64,000 nucleotides of DNA from Pectobacterium aquaticum (GTDB lineage Bacteria; Pseudomonadota; Gammaproteobacteria; Enterobacterales; Enterobacteriaceae). The translations under genes were made by a program, and so were the position numbers. Below are positions 33,683-41,354 of this stretch, one piece after another (position 1 is the stretch's first letter; the number at the start of each line of letters is the position of its first letter). The notes beneath the pieces were generated by a model. It worked only from the letters and a program-made list of their open reading frames with translations, was not told where the DNA came from and made no database searches. Where the stretch lies: assembly GCF_003382565.3 (NCBI RefSeq), contig NZ_CP086253.1, positions 3,162,001 through 3,226,000 on the forward strand, read 5' to 3'.

Positions 33683-35065
33683 TTACTGATCGACTTTCGC
33701 CCCTTTATCCAACTGCATCACCGGGCCTTCTTTCACATTCAGCGCCAGGCCTTTGGTCTGCAATTCCGCATTTCTTACGCGAATACCTTTATCCGCATCA
33801 ATGCGCACATTATCAAAGTGGAAACCACTGAGTGGGGCTTCCGGTACGCCGATAATATACGCGGCGGCCTTGGTCTTACCGGTCGACTCCAGATTCTCGA
33901 TCGTCACATTGCTGAAATGCGGCGTCTTGTACTGATCAAACGGCTGCTCTGGATCGGTATCCGGCGGATAAATTTGCTCACCCATCGTGAAGCCGCCTTC
34001 GGCCAGCATCTTGTCTACTTCAGCCTGCACAATCGGCGCAGCTTTGTAGTAAGCGGCAAAGACCAGCGGGATTTCAACATCCACCATTTTGGTATTACGG
34101 TAAGTGATGTTTTTCACTTCGCCGCCTTTACCACGCAGGGTTTTAATGCGGATACCGTACATGGAACCTTCGAACTGGTTATTTTCAACCAGCACGTTAT
34201 TCACGCCACCGGAGGTTTCGCTGCCGATAGAGATGCCGCGCCCCTGCTTCAGGATATTGTTGGCGATATAGATGTTATCCACGACGCCATTCGGGAAGCG
34301 GCTATCCGGCTTCTCGGCTTTTATCGCGATGTGGTCGTCATTACAGTCGATATAGTTGTTGGTAATACGAATATTCTGGCTGTCGATCGGGTCGATAGCA
34401 TCGGTATTTGGCGCATGCCACGGCGACAGAATCCGAGTACCATTCACATCCACATCATGCGAGTAACGCATCACAACGTGGAAACTCGGGGAATGCGTGA
34501 GCGTGACGCCATCCACCAGCACATTACTAGAGCTTTTGATATAAATCAGACGGGGGCGATCGGTTCCGCCTTTCTTTCCGGTTGCACGGATATTCTCACG
34601 CCAGCGCTCCCACCAGACGGCACCCTGCCCATCAATCGTGCCCTGACCTGTAATAGCCACGTTCTGCGCATCGGCAATACTGATAAAGGGAAGCCAACCA
34701 TTTTCCGCTTCAGCGTACTTGGTTTGTTCCGTCGCGCGATACGCCGCGACTTCAGTCGATGCGACAATCGTCGCATCTTTTGCCAGATCCAGTCTGATGT
34801 TACTTTTCAGGAACAGCGGATCGACCAGATAGTTACCGCGCGGTACGTGCACCGTTCCGCCGCCGGCCGCAGCGCAATCATCAATCGCTTTCTGGAAGGC
34901 TTGGGTATTCAGTGCGATCTGTAGGCGGTGGCCCTCGGCCCCGTATTGCGTGACGTCACAGATTTTATCTGGGAATTTTACGGCACTGGCCGCTTGTGCC
35001 GAACCAGCCTGAATACCCAACGTGATGCAGGAAGCCATTAATGACAGAGCAAGACCACTACGCAT
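33683..35065 (-). CDS. Secreted GH28 polygalacturonase-like pectinase
   Basis: This is a glycoside hydrolase family 28 protein of 460 residues with a signal peptide (MRSGLALSLMASCITLGIQAG, cleavage near AQA-A). A right-handed beta-helix carries the active-site residues N220-T221-D222 (NTDAIDP), D243-D244 (CNDDHIAIK) and the substrate-binding R306-K308 (GIRIKT). The usual GHG motif reads G275-R276-G277, so the conserved His is replaced. The sequence resembles bacterial exo- or oligogalacturonate-type GH28 enzymes such as PehN; the exact specificity cannot be read. The ATG at 35065 has GGGG upstream. A near-perfect KdgR box just upstream supports a role in pectin breakdown. Confidence 0.88.
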   Translation of the reverse strand: MRSGLALSLMASCITLGIQAGSAQAASAVKFPDKICDVTQYGAEGHRLQIALNTQAFQKAIDDCAAAGGGTVHVPRGNYLVDPLFLKSNIRLDLAKDATIVASTEVAAYRATEQTKYAEAENGWLPFISIADAQNVAITGQGTIDGQGAVWWERWRENIRATGKKGGTDRPRLIYIKSSSNVLVDGVTLTHSPSFHVVMRYSHDVDVNGTRILSPWHAPNTDAIDPIDSQNIRITNNYIDCNDDHIAIKAEKPDSRFPNGVVDNIYIANNILKQGRGISIGSETSGGVNNVLVENNQFEGSMYGIRIKTLRGKGGEVKNITYRNTKMVDVEIPLVFAAYYKAAPIVQAEVDKMLAEGGFTMGEQIYPPDTDPEQPFDQYKTPHFSNVTIENLESTGKTKAAAYIIGVPEAPLSGFHFDNVRIDADKGIRVRNAELQTKGLALNVKEGPVMQLDKGAKVDQ

Positions 35066-35082
35066 ACTTAACCCCACTAAAT

Positions 35083-35101
35083 AATGAAATATCGTTTTAA
35101 T
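35083..35101 (-). promoter_or_regulatory. KdgR operator of the GH28 gene
   Basis: AATGAAATATCGTTTTAAT matches 18 of 19 positions of the KdgR consensus AATRAAAYRNYRTTTYRTT. It lies 18 bp upstream of the start codon, where bound KdgR would block transcription until pectin catabolites appear. This ties the gene to the soft-rot pectinase regulon. Confidence 0.85.
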
Positions 35102-35187
35102 AAAATACCACCAACATTCCATTAAAAAGTAAGAGACGATCACGTTTTAGATGTATTCGTAATAATTACAATAAGGTAGGATTTTTT

Positions 35188-35203
35188 TCGTGCAATTGCA
35201 CGA
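35188..35203. promoter_or_regulatory. 16-bp perfect palindrome upstream of the GH28 gene
   Basis: TCGTGCAATTGCACGA is perfectly symmetric. It lies 122 bp upstream of the pectinase start, between that gene and the 3' end of yjiA. It could be an operator for an unidentified dimeric regulator, or a short hairpin after yjiA-side transcripts. No known consensus was matched. Confidence 0.4.
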
Positions 35204-35333
35204 TTCCCATCTTGTGAATGTACCTATGGCAGAGGCCACCCTTGTCAGGCCGCACGTCGCGTAAGCAGATCAAGAGATAGGATCAGGGGAATGGTGCTGG
35301 CCTGAACGACCAGCACAGAGAAGATAAATAGTG

Positions 35334-36320
35334 TCATGCCGTCAGGCGAGCGAAAGCATCACGGATTTCCTGTTCAGGTAAATCCACACCGATAAACACC
35401 AGCACGCTCTTTCTTTCTTCATCAGCGTGCCATTCTCTGTCCCAGTCAGCGCTATACAAGCGCTGAACGCCCTGAAACAGCAGGCGGCGGTCATCACCGT
35501 TGATGGCCAGAATGCCTTTATAGCGCAGCAGATTATCGGAGAATTGCAGCAGCAGGTTTTCCATCACATCGGAAACAGACTGAAGCTCAACCGCCTTATC
35601 GAGATACACAACGATCGATTGCACGTTATTCTGCGCGGGGGCAACAAAGCGGAATACGGGCGTTTTCACGTCCAGCTTATCGCTAAGGACAAAGCCGTCG
35701 ATGTTAAACAGCACGCTCAGATCGATATCGCCATGGACGACAGGGTAGATCGGTGCACGCGCATTAATGCGCTGAAGACGCGGTAGCAGCGTTTCGTCTT
35801 CGCTTGCCACATCGGTTTTGGTCAGCAGTATCCGGTCGGCATAGCCAATCTGCGACTGCGCGATGGTGAACTGATCGAGCTGCTGCTGCGCATGTACTGC
35901 ATCCACCAGCGTGATAATCCCGTCCAGAACAAAGCGTTCACAGATAACGTCATGCGAGAAGAAGGTCTGCGCCACCGGCCCCGGATCGGCCATACCGGTG
36001 CATTCAATGATGACATGATCAAAATCCAACGTGCCGTTATCCACGCCATCAATCAGATCGAGCAGCGCATCGGCCAGTTCATTGGACTGCGTACAGCAGA
36101 TGCAGCCGTTGCTCAGCGTCGTAATCTGGCTGGCCCGTTCACCGATTAACGTATTATCAATCGGGACTTCACCGAATTCGTTTTCAATTACGGCAATCTT
36201 GTAGCCGTGCTCAGCATTCAGAATATGCCGTAATAAGGTCGTTTTTCCTGCACCGAGAAACCCGGTCAGAATGGTGACATACACGGGTTTAGTCACATCA
36301 GAGGATAAAGGTTGAGTCAT
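35334..36320 (-). CDS. yjiA: COG0523-family GTPase YjiA
   Basis: YjiA is a G3E P-loop GTPase of 328 residues from the metal-chaperone/insertase group. Motifs are the Walker A GFLGAGKTTLL, the metal-binding GCICCT (CxCC), Walker B IIECTGMADPGPV, and the base-specificity LTKTDV. The C-terminal CobW_C domain contains LRYKGILAI. The metal and client are not settled for this subgroup. The ATG at 36320 (MTQPLSSD) has GGGACC upstream; 25 upstream in-frame codons overlap yjiX and are excluded. It follows yjiX by 16 bp. Confidence 0.9.
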   Translation of the reverse strand: MTQPLSSDVTKPVYVTILTGFLGAGKTTLLRHILNAEHGYKIAVIENEFGEVPIDNTLIGERASQITTLSNGCICCTQSNELADALLDLIDGVDNGTLDFDHVIIECTGMADPGPVAQTFFSHDVICERFVLDGIITLVDAVHAQQQLDQFTIAQSQIGYADRILLTKTDVASEDETLLPRLQRINARAPIYPVVHGDIDLSVLFNIDGFVLSDKLDVKTPVFRFVAPAQNNVQSIVVYLDKAVELQSVSDVMENLLLQFSDNLLRYKGILAINGDDRRLLFQGVQRLYSADWDREWHADEERKSVLVFIGVDLPEQEIRDAFARLTA

Positions 36321-36336
36321 AACAGGTCCCAAGTCG

Positions 36337-36540
36337 TTAACAGCAGCGCATCCCGCCTTTGCCGTCTCCGCCGTAACGCGCCTGCTGGCGTTCACGGAAG
36401 AATTCTTCGTACGTCATCGCAGGTTTATCCGGGTGATTAGTCTGCATATGCTGCACATAGGTATCATAATCTGGCATACCGACCAGCATACGCGCCGCCT
36501 GGCCCAAATATTTTCCTGCTTTTCCCAGATTGCCAAACAT
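36337..36540 (-). CDS. yjiX: YjiX, YbdD/YjiX family small protein
   Basis: The product is 67 residues, [21 protein letters not shown] ... [11 protein letters not shown], nearly identical in plan to E. coli YjiX and to YbdD, which accompanies CstA. The C-terminal CC pair and the Gly-rich tail are conserved; the function is unknown. The ATG at 36540 is 5 nt from GGAGG; the longer frame from 36606 runs through a terminator hairpin and is rejected. It sits between btsT and yjiA, the standard gene order. Confidence 0.93.
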   Translation of the reverse strand: MFGNLGKAGKYLGQAARMLVGMPDYDTYVQHMQTNHPDKPAMTYEEFFRERQQARYGGDGKGGMRCC

Positions 36541-36583
36541 CATTACCTCCAGACCATCGCCTGCAATAGCGGCTAGATAAAAA

Positions 36584-36618
36584 ATACCCTGTATAACGTT
36601 ATACATTATACAGGGTAT
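36584..36618 (-). terminator. Hairpin with T-run between btsT and yjiX
   Basis: ATACCCTGTATAA (36584-36596) pairs perfectly with TTATACAGGGTAT (36606-36618). On the minus strand the stem is followed by TTTTTT. An overlapping palindrome, TGTATAACGTTATACA (36590-36605), would compete with it. The structure sits after btsT and before yjiX, so it may limit read-through into yjiX-yjiA. Confidence 0.75.
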
Positions 36619-36685
36619 CTGTACCCGTCATCTTTCACGTTCAGCCTTGCTAGCTGTCTCGCAAAATCTGACGGGCGCGAGTCAC

Positions 36686-38839
36686 TTAGTGGCCGGAAGA
36701 AACTTTAACGCCACCTTCAGGAACCGGAACATACGGCGTTTCCTGATCGGTACGTTCAGCCACTTTACGTGCAGCCAGTGCCGCTTTAATACCGTACGCA
36801 ATAATGCTGTACACCACGATCAGGAACAGAATGCTCAGACCGGCGTTGGTATAGTTGTTAGTCACGATATGGTTCATGTTCGCAATCTGCTGCGCGCTCA
36901 GCTCGGCACCGCCTTGCGCAATTTTGCCCTTGAACATGTTCGCCATGTAGAAGAAGCCTTCCAACTGCGGATTGTCGCTGAACAGTTTCAGCCCCAGCGC
37001 CCAGGTAGTACAGATCAGCAGCCAAATCGCCGGAAGCAGCGTGACCCAGATGTACTGCGTACGTTTCATCTTAATCAGGATAACCGTACCCAGAATCAGC
37101 GCCACGGCAGCCAGCATCTGGTTAGAGATACCAAACAATGGCCACAGGCTCTTCACGCCGCCCAGTGGATCAACCACGCCTTGATACAGCAGGTAGCCCC
37201 ACAGACCAACGCAGCCCGCCGTACCGATCATACCGGCAACCAGGGAGTCGGTTTTCTTCAGGAACGGAACGAAGTTACCCAACAGGTCTTGCAGCATGAA
37301 ACGGCCCGCACGCGTACCCGCATCCAGTGCCGTCAGAATGAACAGCGCTTCAAACAGAATACCGAAATGATACCAGAAGCCCATGTTGGCACCAGGAATG
37401 ATCTGGTGGAACACGTGTGCGATCCCCACAGCCAGCGTTGGTGCACCGCCTGCACGGTTCAGAACGGAAGGTTCACCGATGTCTTTCGCCGTTTGCAGAA
37501 TCTGCTCAGGAGAAATCACGAAACCCCAAGAGCTCACGGTCGCCGCCGCGTGTGCGGATACGTCCTGCAGTTGTGCCAGAATCATCGGCGCATCTGCTGT
37601 GCCCAGACGATGCAGATCCGGCATCGTAATACCCAACGCCGCCGGCGGAGTATTCATCGCGAAGTACAGACCCGGTTCGATGATAGACGCCGCAACCAGC
37701 GCCATTACTGCCACGAAAGACTCCATCAGCATGGCACCGTAACCGATGAAACGCGCATCGTTTTCGTTAGCCATCAATTTCGGCGTAGTACCGGAAGCAA
37801 TCAACGCGTGGAAACCAGACACCGCGCCACAGGCAATCGTAATAAACAGGAATGGGAACAGCGTACCTTTCCAGACCGGACCGGTACCATCCACAAACTG
37901 CGTTACCGCTGGCATTTTCAGATCGGGATTCAGAATCACGATACCAATCGCCAGACCGACGATGACACCAATTTTCAGGAAGGTCGCCAGATAGTCACGC
38001 GGCGCCAGAATCAACCATACTGGCAGCAGTGCGGACACGAAGGCATAACCAATCAGGGTATAGGTGATGGTAGTATCTTTGAAGGTCAGCGCCGGGCCCC
38101 AGTACGGGTCGTGCGCCACTACGCCACCAAACCAGATTGCCAGCACCAGCAATACGATCCCGATCACCGAGATTTCACCGACTTTACCTGGACGGATAAA
38201 GCGCATGTAGACGCCCATAAACAGCGCGATCGGCACCGTAGAACACACGGTAAAGACGCCCCACGGACTTTCTGCCAACGCTTTCACCACGATCAGTGCC
38301 AGTACGGCAAGAATGATGATCATGATAAGGAAGCAGCCGAACAGCGCAATCGTACCCGGTACCGGGCCTAATTCCTTCTTAACGATTTCGCCTAACGACG
38401 CGCCATTACGACGGGTCGAAATAAACAGCACCATGAAGTCCTGCACGGCACCGGCCAACACCACGCCGCCCAGCAGCCATAAGGTGCCCGGCAAGTAGCC
38501 GACCTGCGCAGCCAGTACCGGCCCAACCAGCGGACCTGCCCCTGCGATAGCGGCAAAGTGGTGCCCGAACAGAACATTACGGTTCGTCGGTACATAGTTA
38601 AGGCCGTCGTTATTCACAACGGCAGGGGTTGCTCTGGTCGGATCTAACTGCATGACTTTTTGTGCGATATACAGGCTGTAGTATCGATAAGCCACGAGGT
38701 AAACAGCGACAGAAGCAACAATAATCCATAATGCACTAATATGCTCACCGCGACGTAGTGCGACTACGCCGAGGCAAGCAGCCCCGATGATTCCAAGAAT
38801 CATCCAAGGGATGTGTTTAAGCATGGCGTTGCTCTTCAT
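36686..38839 (-). CDS. btsT: Pyruvate/proton symporter BtsT (CstA family)
   Basis: BtsT is the high-affinity pyruvate importer of E. coli (formerly YjiY). The 717 residues contain about 18 hydrophobic segments and near-identity to E. coli over long stretches, such as FGHHFAAIAGAGPLVGPVLA, GAVQDFMVLFIS and GALDAGTRAGRFMLQDLLG-type regions. The C terminus is PYVPVPEGGVKVSSGH. Neighbours yjiX and yjiA confirm BtsT rather than CstA. E. coli btsT is controlled by BtsS/BtsR and CRP; those two-component genes are not in the window and no clear operator was identified upstream. Confidence 0.93.
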   Translation of the reverse strand: MKSNAMLKHIPWMILGIIGAACLGVVALRRGEHISALWIIVASVAVYLVAYRYYSLYIAQKVMQLDPTRATPAVVNNDGLNYVPTNRNVLFGHHFAAIAGAGPLVGPVLAAQVGYLPGTLWLLGGVVLAGAVQDFMVLFISTRRNGASLGEIVKKELGPVPGTIALFGCFLIMIIILAVLALIVVKALAESPWGVFTVCSTVPIALFMGVYMRFIRPGKVGEISVIGIVLLVLAIWFGGVVAHDPYWGPALTFKDTTITYTLIGYAFVSALLPVWLILAPRDYLATFLKIGVIVGLAIGIVILNPDLKMPAVTQFVDGTGPVWKGTLFPFLFITIACGAVSGFHALIASGTTPKLMANENDARFIGYGAMLMESFVAVMALVAASIIEPGLYFAMNTPPAALGITMPDLHRLGTADAPMILAQLQDVSAHAAATVSSWGFVISPEQILQTAKDIGEPSVLNRAGGAPTLAVGIAHVFHQIIPGANMGFWYHFGILFEALFILTALDAGTRAGRFMLQDLLGNFVPFLKKTDSLVAGMIGTAGCVGLWGYLLYQGVVDPLGGVKSLWPLFGISNQMLAAVALILGTVILIKMKRTQYIWVTLLPAIWLLICTTWALGLKLFSDNPQLEGFFYMANMFKGKIAQGGAELSAQQIANMNHIVTNNYTNAGLSILFLIVVYSIIAYGIKAALAARKVAERTDQETPYVPVPEGGVKVSSGH

Positions 38840-39101
38840 AAGACATCCTTCAATTAAAAATCATAATCGTTTGATTTTGTTAGCTGTAGAAAAATAAACC
38901 CTGGTAATGCGTCGTGCGATAACGCGGGTTATCGCACATTTCGATAAAGGAAAATTTCGATAAATGAAAATAGTGGCGGCACAATACGTCATCGCGTACG
39001 CGCGTGGGGCGGGTATTTGGGTAGGCGGCAGAATAGCGAGCTAAGCGGTTAGAATGACGCAGTGAGTGGCTGGGGATAAATTGGGCGGTATAAAACGAAA
39101 A
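38840..39101. other. btsT upstream region
   Basis: This region must hold the btsT promoter, reading leftward. AT-rich sequence near 38850-38900 is suitable. A direct repeat, TTTCGATAAA-GGAAAA/TTTCGATAAA-TGAAAA, lies at about 38939-38970. No gene or confident operator was seen. Confidence 0.4.
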
Positions 39102-39120
39102 GGCCGCGACGTTCGCGGCC
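39102..39120 (-). terminator. Terminator of the first tail-fibre-like gene
   Basis: GGCCGCG (39102-39108) pairs with CGCGGCC (39114-39120). On the minus strand this is followed by TTTTCGTTTTAT. It lies 25 bp past the stop of the gene ending at 39146. Confidence 0.85.
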
Positions 39121-39145
39121 AGTAGCGTGTTAATATGATGAATAA

Positions 39146-41191
39146 TTACGGAACCTGATACGCCAGTTTATAATTACCCGCCGTCGCAGTGCGGAATGTC
39201 ACACTGTCGGTGCGCCAGCGGATTTCCACTTCCGCAGGTGACTGCACTTTCCAGCTTGAGGCATCGTTGACGCTCAGCACCAGTCGGTCAATCGTCGCGA
39301 CATCTGTCTCTGGATCGGTGATATCCAGTGCGTATGCAAACGCGAGTGAATCCGGCACACCATTATTGGATGAAAACAGCTGCGCCCACTGCGCCGCCGT
39401 AATACCGCCAAGCTCGGCTGGCGTCATACCGTCCGCAATCAGTTTCGTTGCACCTGCGATATCGGCTGACAGCGCCCCTACATCAACCCACGCCCCGCTC
39501 CGCAACACATGCCAGTTCACCAAGTCCCGCGTCACAGCGACACGCACCTTGCCATTACCCGTCTGCGTTGCTGTTAGCGTGGCAGCATTGATTTTTGCCC
39601 ATACAGCTGCTGAGATTAGTGATTTTGAAATAGCAATCTGGCCGCTCGGTGTATAACGTGTTTTTACTTTAATAGGTAGGTCAGAAATAAGTTTTACTGG
39701 TTTTGAAAACACAGCGGTCGCAGTACTCAGTGTTCCAGTATCTGATGCTCCATATTGGTTAATTTTTTCAACAGTCAACTCTCCGCTAATTTCTGTAAGA
39801 GTGCCATTCGTTATGCCATAGTTTTTTCCATCTACATGGAGAATAAACTTACCGCGTGGTGCGAATAATTTAAACTCAGCGATAGTCAAAAACGGCTGTG
39901 TTCCATTTTTTGCGGTGATGAGTAATCGATATTTTTTATAATTAGCAACACTTCCAATATCAAAATCTCTAACTGCACCAGCAATATTATTTGTATCATT
40001 TACAATCTGGTGTAGATCAGTCCATGTAGTGCCATCATCACTCCCCTGTAATTTCCATGAGTTAGGACTCCCTAACTGGTTTTGAGAACGATTTGTAATC
40101 TGATATCGGTTGATCGTCGTTTTATTAGGCAATTCTATTTGTAGCCAATGGGGGTTAGAAGGGAGTGCTTGCCATGATTCATCGGTGCTCCAACAATCAG
40201 GTAATGAGCCTTTATTATTTGAACCATCAAATGCAACCCACGGCGCATATGTTGCATTCGATACAGCAAAATTTGATGCGCTAGCGATATAACCTAAAGA
40301 AGTTGCATTAGATGTCATTTTGGGGACAACGGAATCAGAATCCTCAGTCTGAGATATATTTATCGCCAGACCATCTGCTTTTATTTCGGCCGAATAAAAC
40401 TCCCCATCAGGAATTAATTGATAACTTGAACCAGTATAAATACTGGCCATACCATCAAAAACAACCGCACTTGTCGCGTTATAATGTGACTCACTCGATG
40501 CATTAAAGTCATCAACAACGTAAGTCTGATTTGCCGCCCCTACTTCTTCTTTCAGCGCATACGCCGCGAGATTAAATTTATTTTGTGGGCTAATGCTAAA
40601 CGCGTGATTTTGCCCCGCCGTTGCCCCCTGACGATCGGCGACGATATAGCCAGAGCCGCCGCTGCCGGAACCACCAACAGCACTGATAGTGGTTTTTTCA
40701 CTCACCGGGTTATAGCTCAGCGTTACACCCGCCCCAGCTTCAAGAGAACTATTGATAAGCTGTTTCGTTTTTTGCGTGTAGTCGGTGATGTCCGCTGTGG
40801 TGTGAGTATGCCCCACCGCAGCGACACCCATTTGCGCTGGCGTCGGTGAAACATCACCGCTGCCCAGCAGCGATTGGCCAAAGAGCGTGCGGATAGTGGT
40901 GCCAGAAATTAATGCATCCTGCTTTGCATTCCAGATTGCTTTTTCATCTGGCGAGGCAAATTTTCTGGTGGCGGTTTCGGTAATCTGATCGGCGGTATAG
41001 TCGCCAACTTGTGCAGTTACGACACCGGTACGTCCAAAGACGGAGACAACGCCGGAAACACCGGGTTGCGGTTCGCATTCGTTATTTGAATGACAGCAGG
41101 AATGAGGATCAACCTGAATAGGAGGGTGAACGGTACACGTTGATTTTCCTGTACTGTCACAGACGTTGATTTCAATATTGACGCTTTGCAT
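39146..41191 (-). CDS. Tail-fibre-like protein with discoidin (F5/8 type C) domain, copy A
   Basis: The product is 681 residues and not assigned to a named gene. Residues 1-45 are Cys/His-rich (CDSTGKSTCTV, HSCCHSNNECEP). Next comes VSVFGRTGVVTAQVGDYTADQI and GHTHTTADITDYTQKTK, the repeats seen in phage tail fibres. The central part holds a discoidin-like domain (WSTDESW, HWLQIELPNKTTINRYQI, SWKLQGSDDGTTWTDL), a fold that usually binds glycans or lipids. The C-terminal 150 residues (TRDLVNWHVLRSGAWVDVG onward) are nearly identical to copy B. No signal peptide, phage structural gene or lysis gene is nearby. The ATG at 41191 follows CGGAG at 11 nt; an ATG at 41221 is possible. Confidence 0.7.
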   Translation of the reverse strand: MQSVNIEINVCDSTGKSTCTVHPPIQVDPHSCCHSNNECEPQPGVSGVVSVFGRTGVVTAQVGDYTADQITETATRKFASPDEKAIWNAKQDALISGTTIRTLFGQSLLGSGDVSPTPAQMGVAAVGHTHTTADITDYTQKTKQLINSSLEAGAGVTLSYNPVSEKTTISAVGGSGSGGSGYIVADRQGATAGQNHAFSISPQNKFNLAAYALKEEVGAANQTYVVDDFNASSESHYNATSAVVFDGMASIYTGSSYQLIPDGEFYSAEIKADGLAINISQTEDSDSVVPKMTSNATSLGYIASASNFAVSNATYAPWVAFDGSNNKGSLPDCWSTDESWQALPSNPHWLQIELPNKTTINRYQITNRSQNQLGSPNSWKLQGSDDGTTWTDLHQIVNDTNNIAGAVRDFDIGSVANYKKYRLLITAKNGTQPFLTIAEFKLFAPRGKFILHVDGKNYGITNGTLTEISGELTVEKINQYGASDTGTLSTATAVFSKPVKLISDLPIKVKTRYTPSGQIAISKSLISAAVWAKINAATLTATQTGNGKVRVAVTRDLVNWHVLRSGAWVDVGALSADIAGATKLIADGMTPAELGGITAAQWAQLFSSNNGVPDSLAFAYALDITDPETDVATIDRLVLSVNDASSWKVQSPAEVEIRWRTDSVTFRTATAGNYKLAYQVP

Positions 41192-41307
41192 TATGTTGAT
41201 AACTCCGTTGATAAAGGGCATGGGGAGTATCACTTAATATCCAGAGAGATTATTTTAAAGCACGTTACTAATCTGTTGCCTCTTTTTATATAAAATACAG
41301 AAGAAAA

Positions 41308-41331
41308 AATGGCCGCAAATACGCGGCCATT
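41308..41331 (-). terminator. Terminator of tail-fibre-like copy B
   Basis: AATGGCCGC (41308-41316) pairs with GCGGCCATT (41323-41331), followed on the minus strand by TTTTTTCTT. It separates copy B from copy A, so each gene has its own transcript end. Confidence 0.88.
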
Positions 41332-41354
41332 AGAATATGTCATTGGGTGAATAA

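Noticed and set aside
36647..38371. Plus-strand ORF of 574 codons opposite btsT
   Set aside because: It is antisense to a highly conserved transporter. Its Arg/Gln/His-rich composition is typical of a shadow frame, and it has no recognisable domain.
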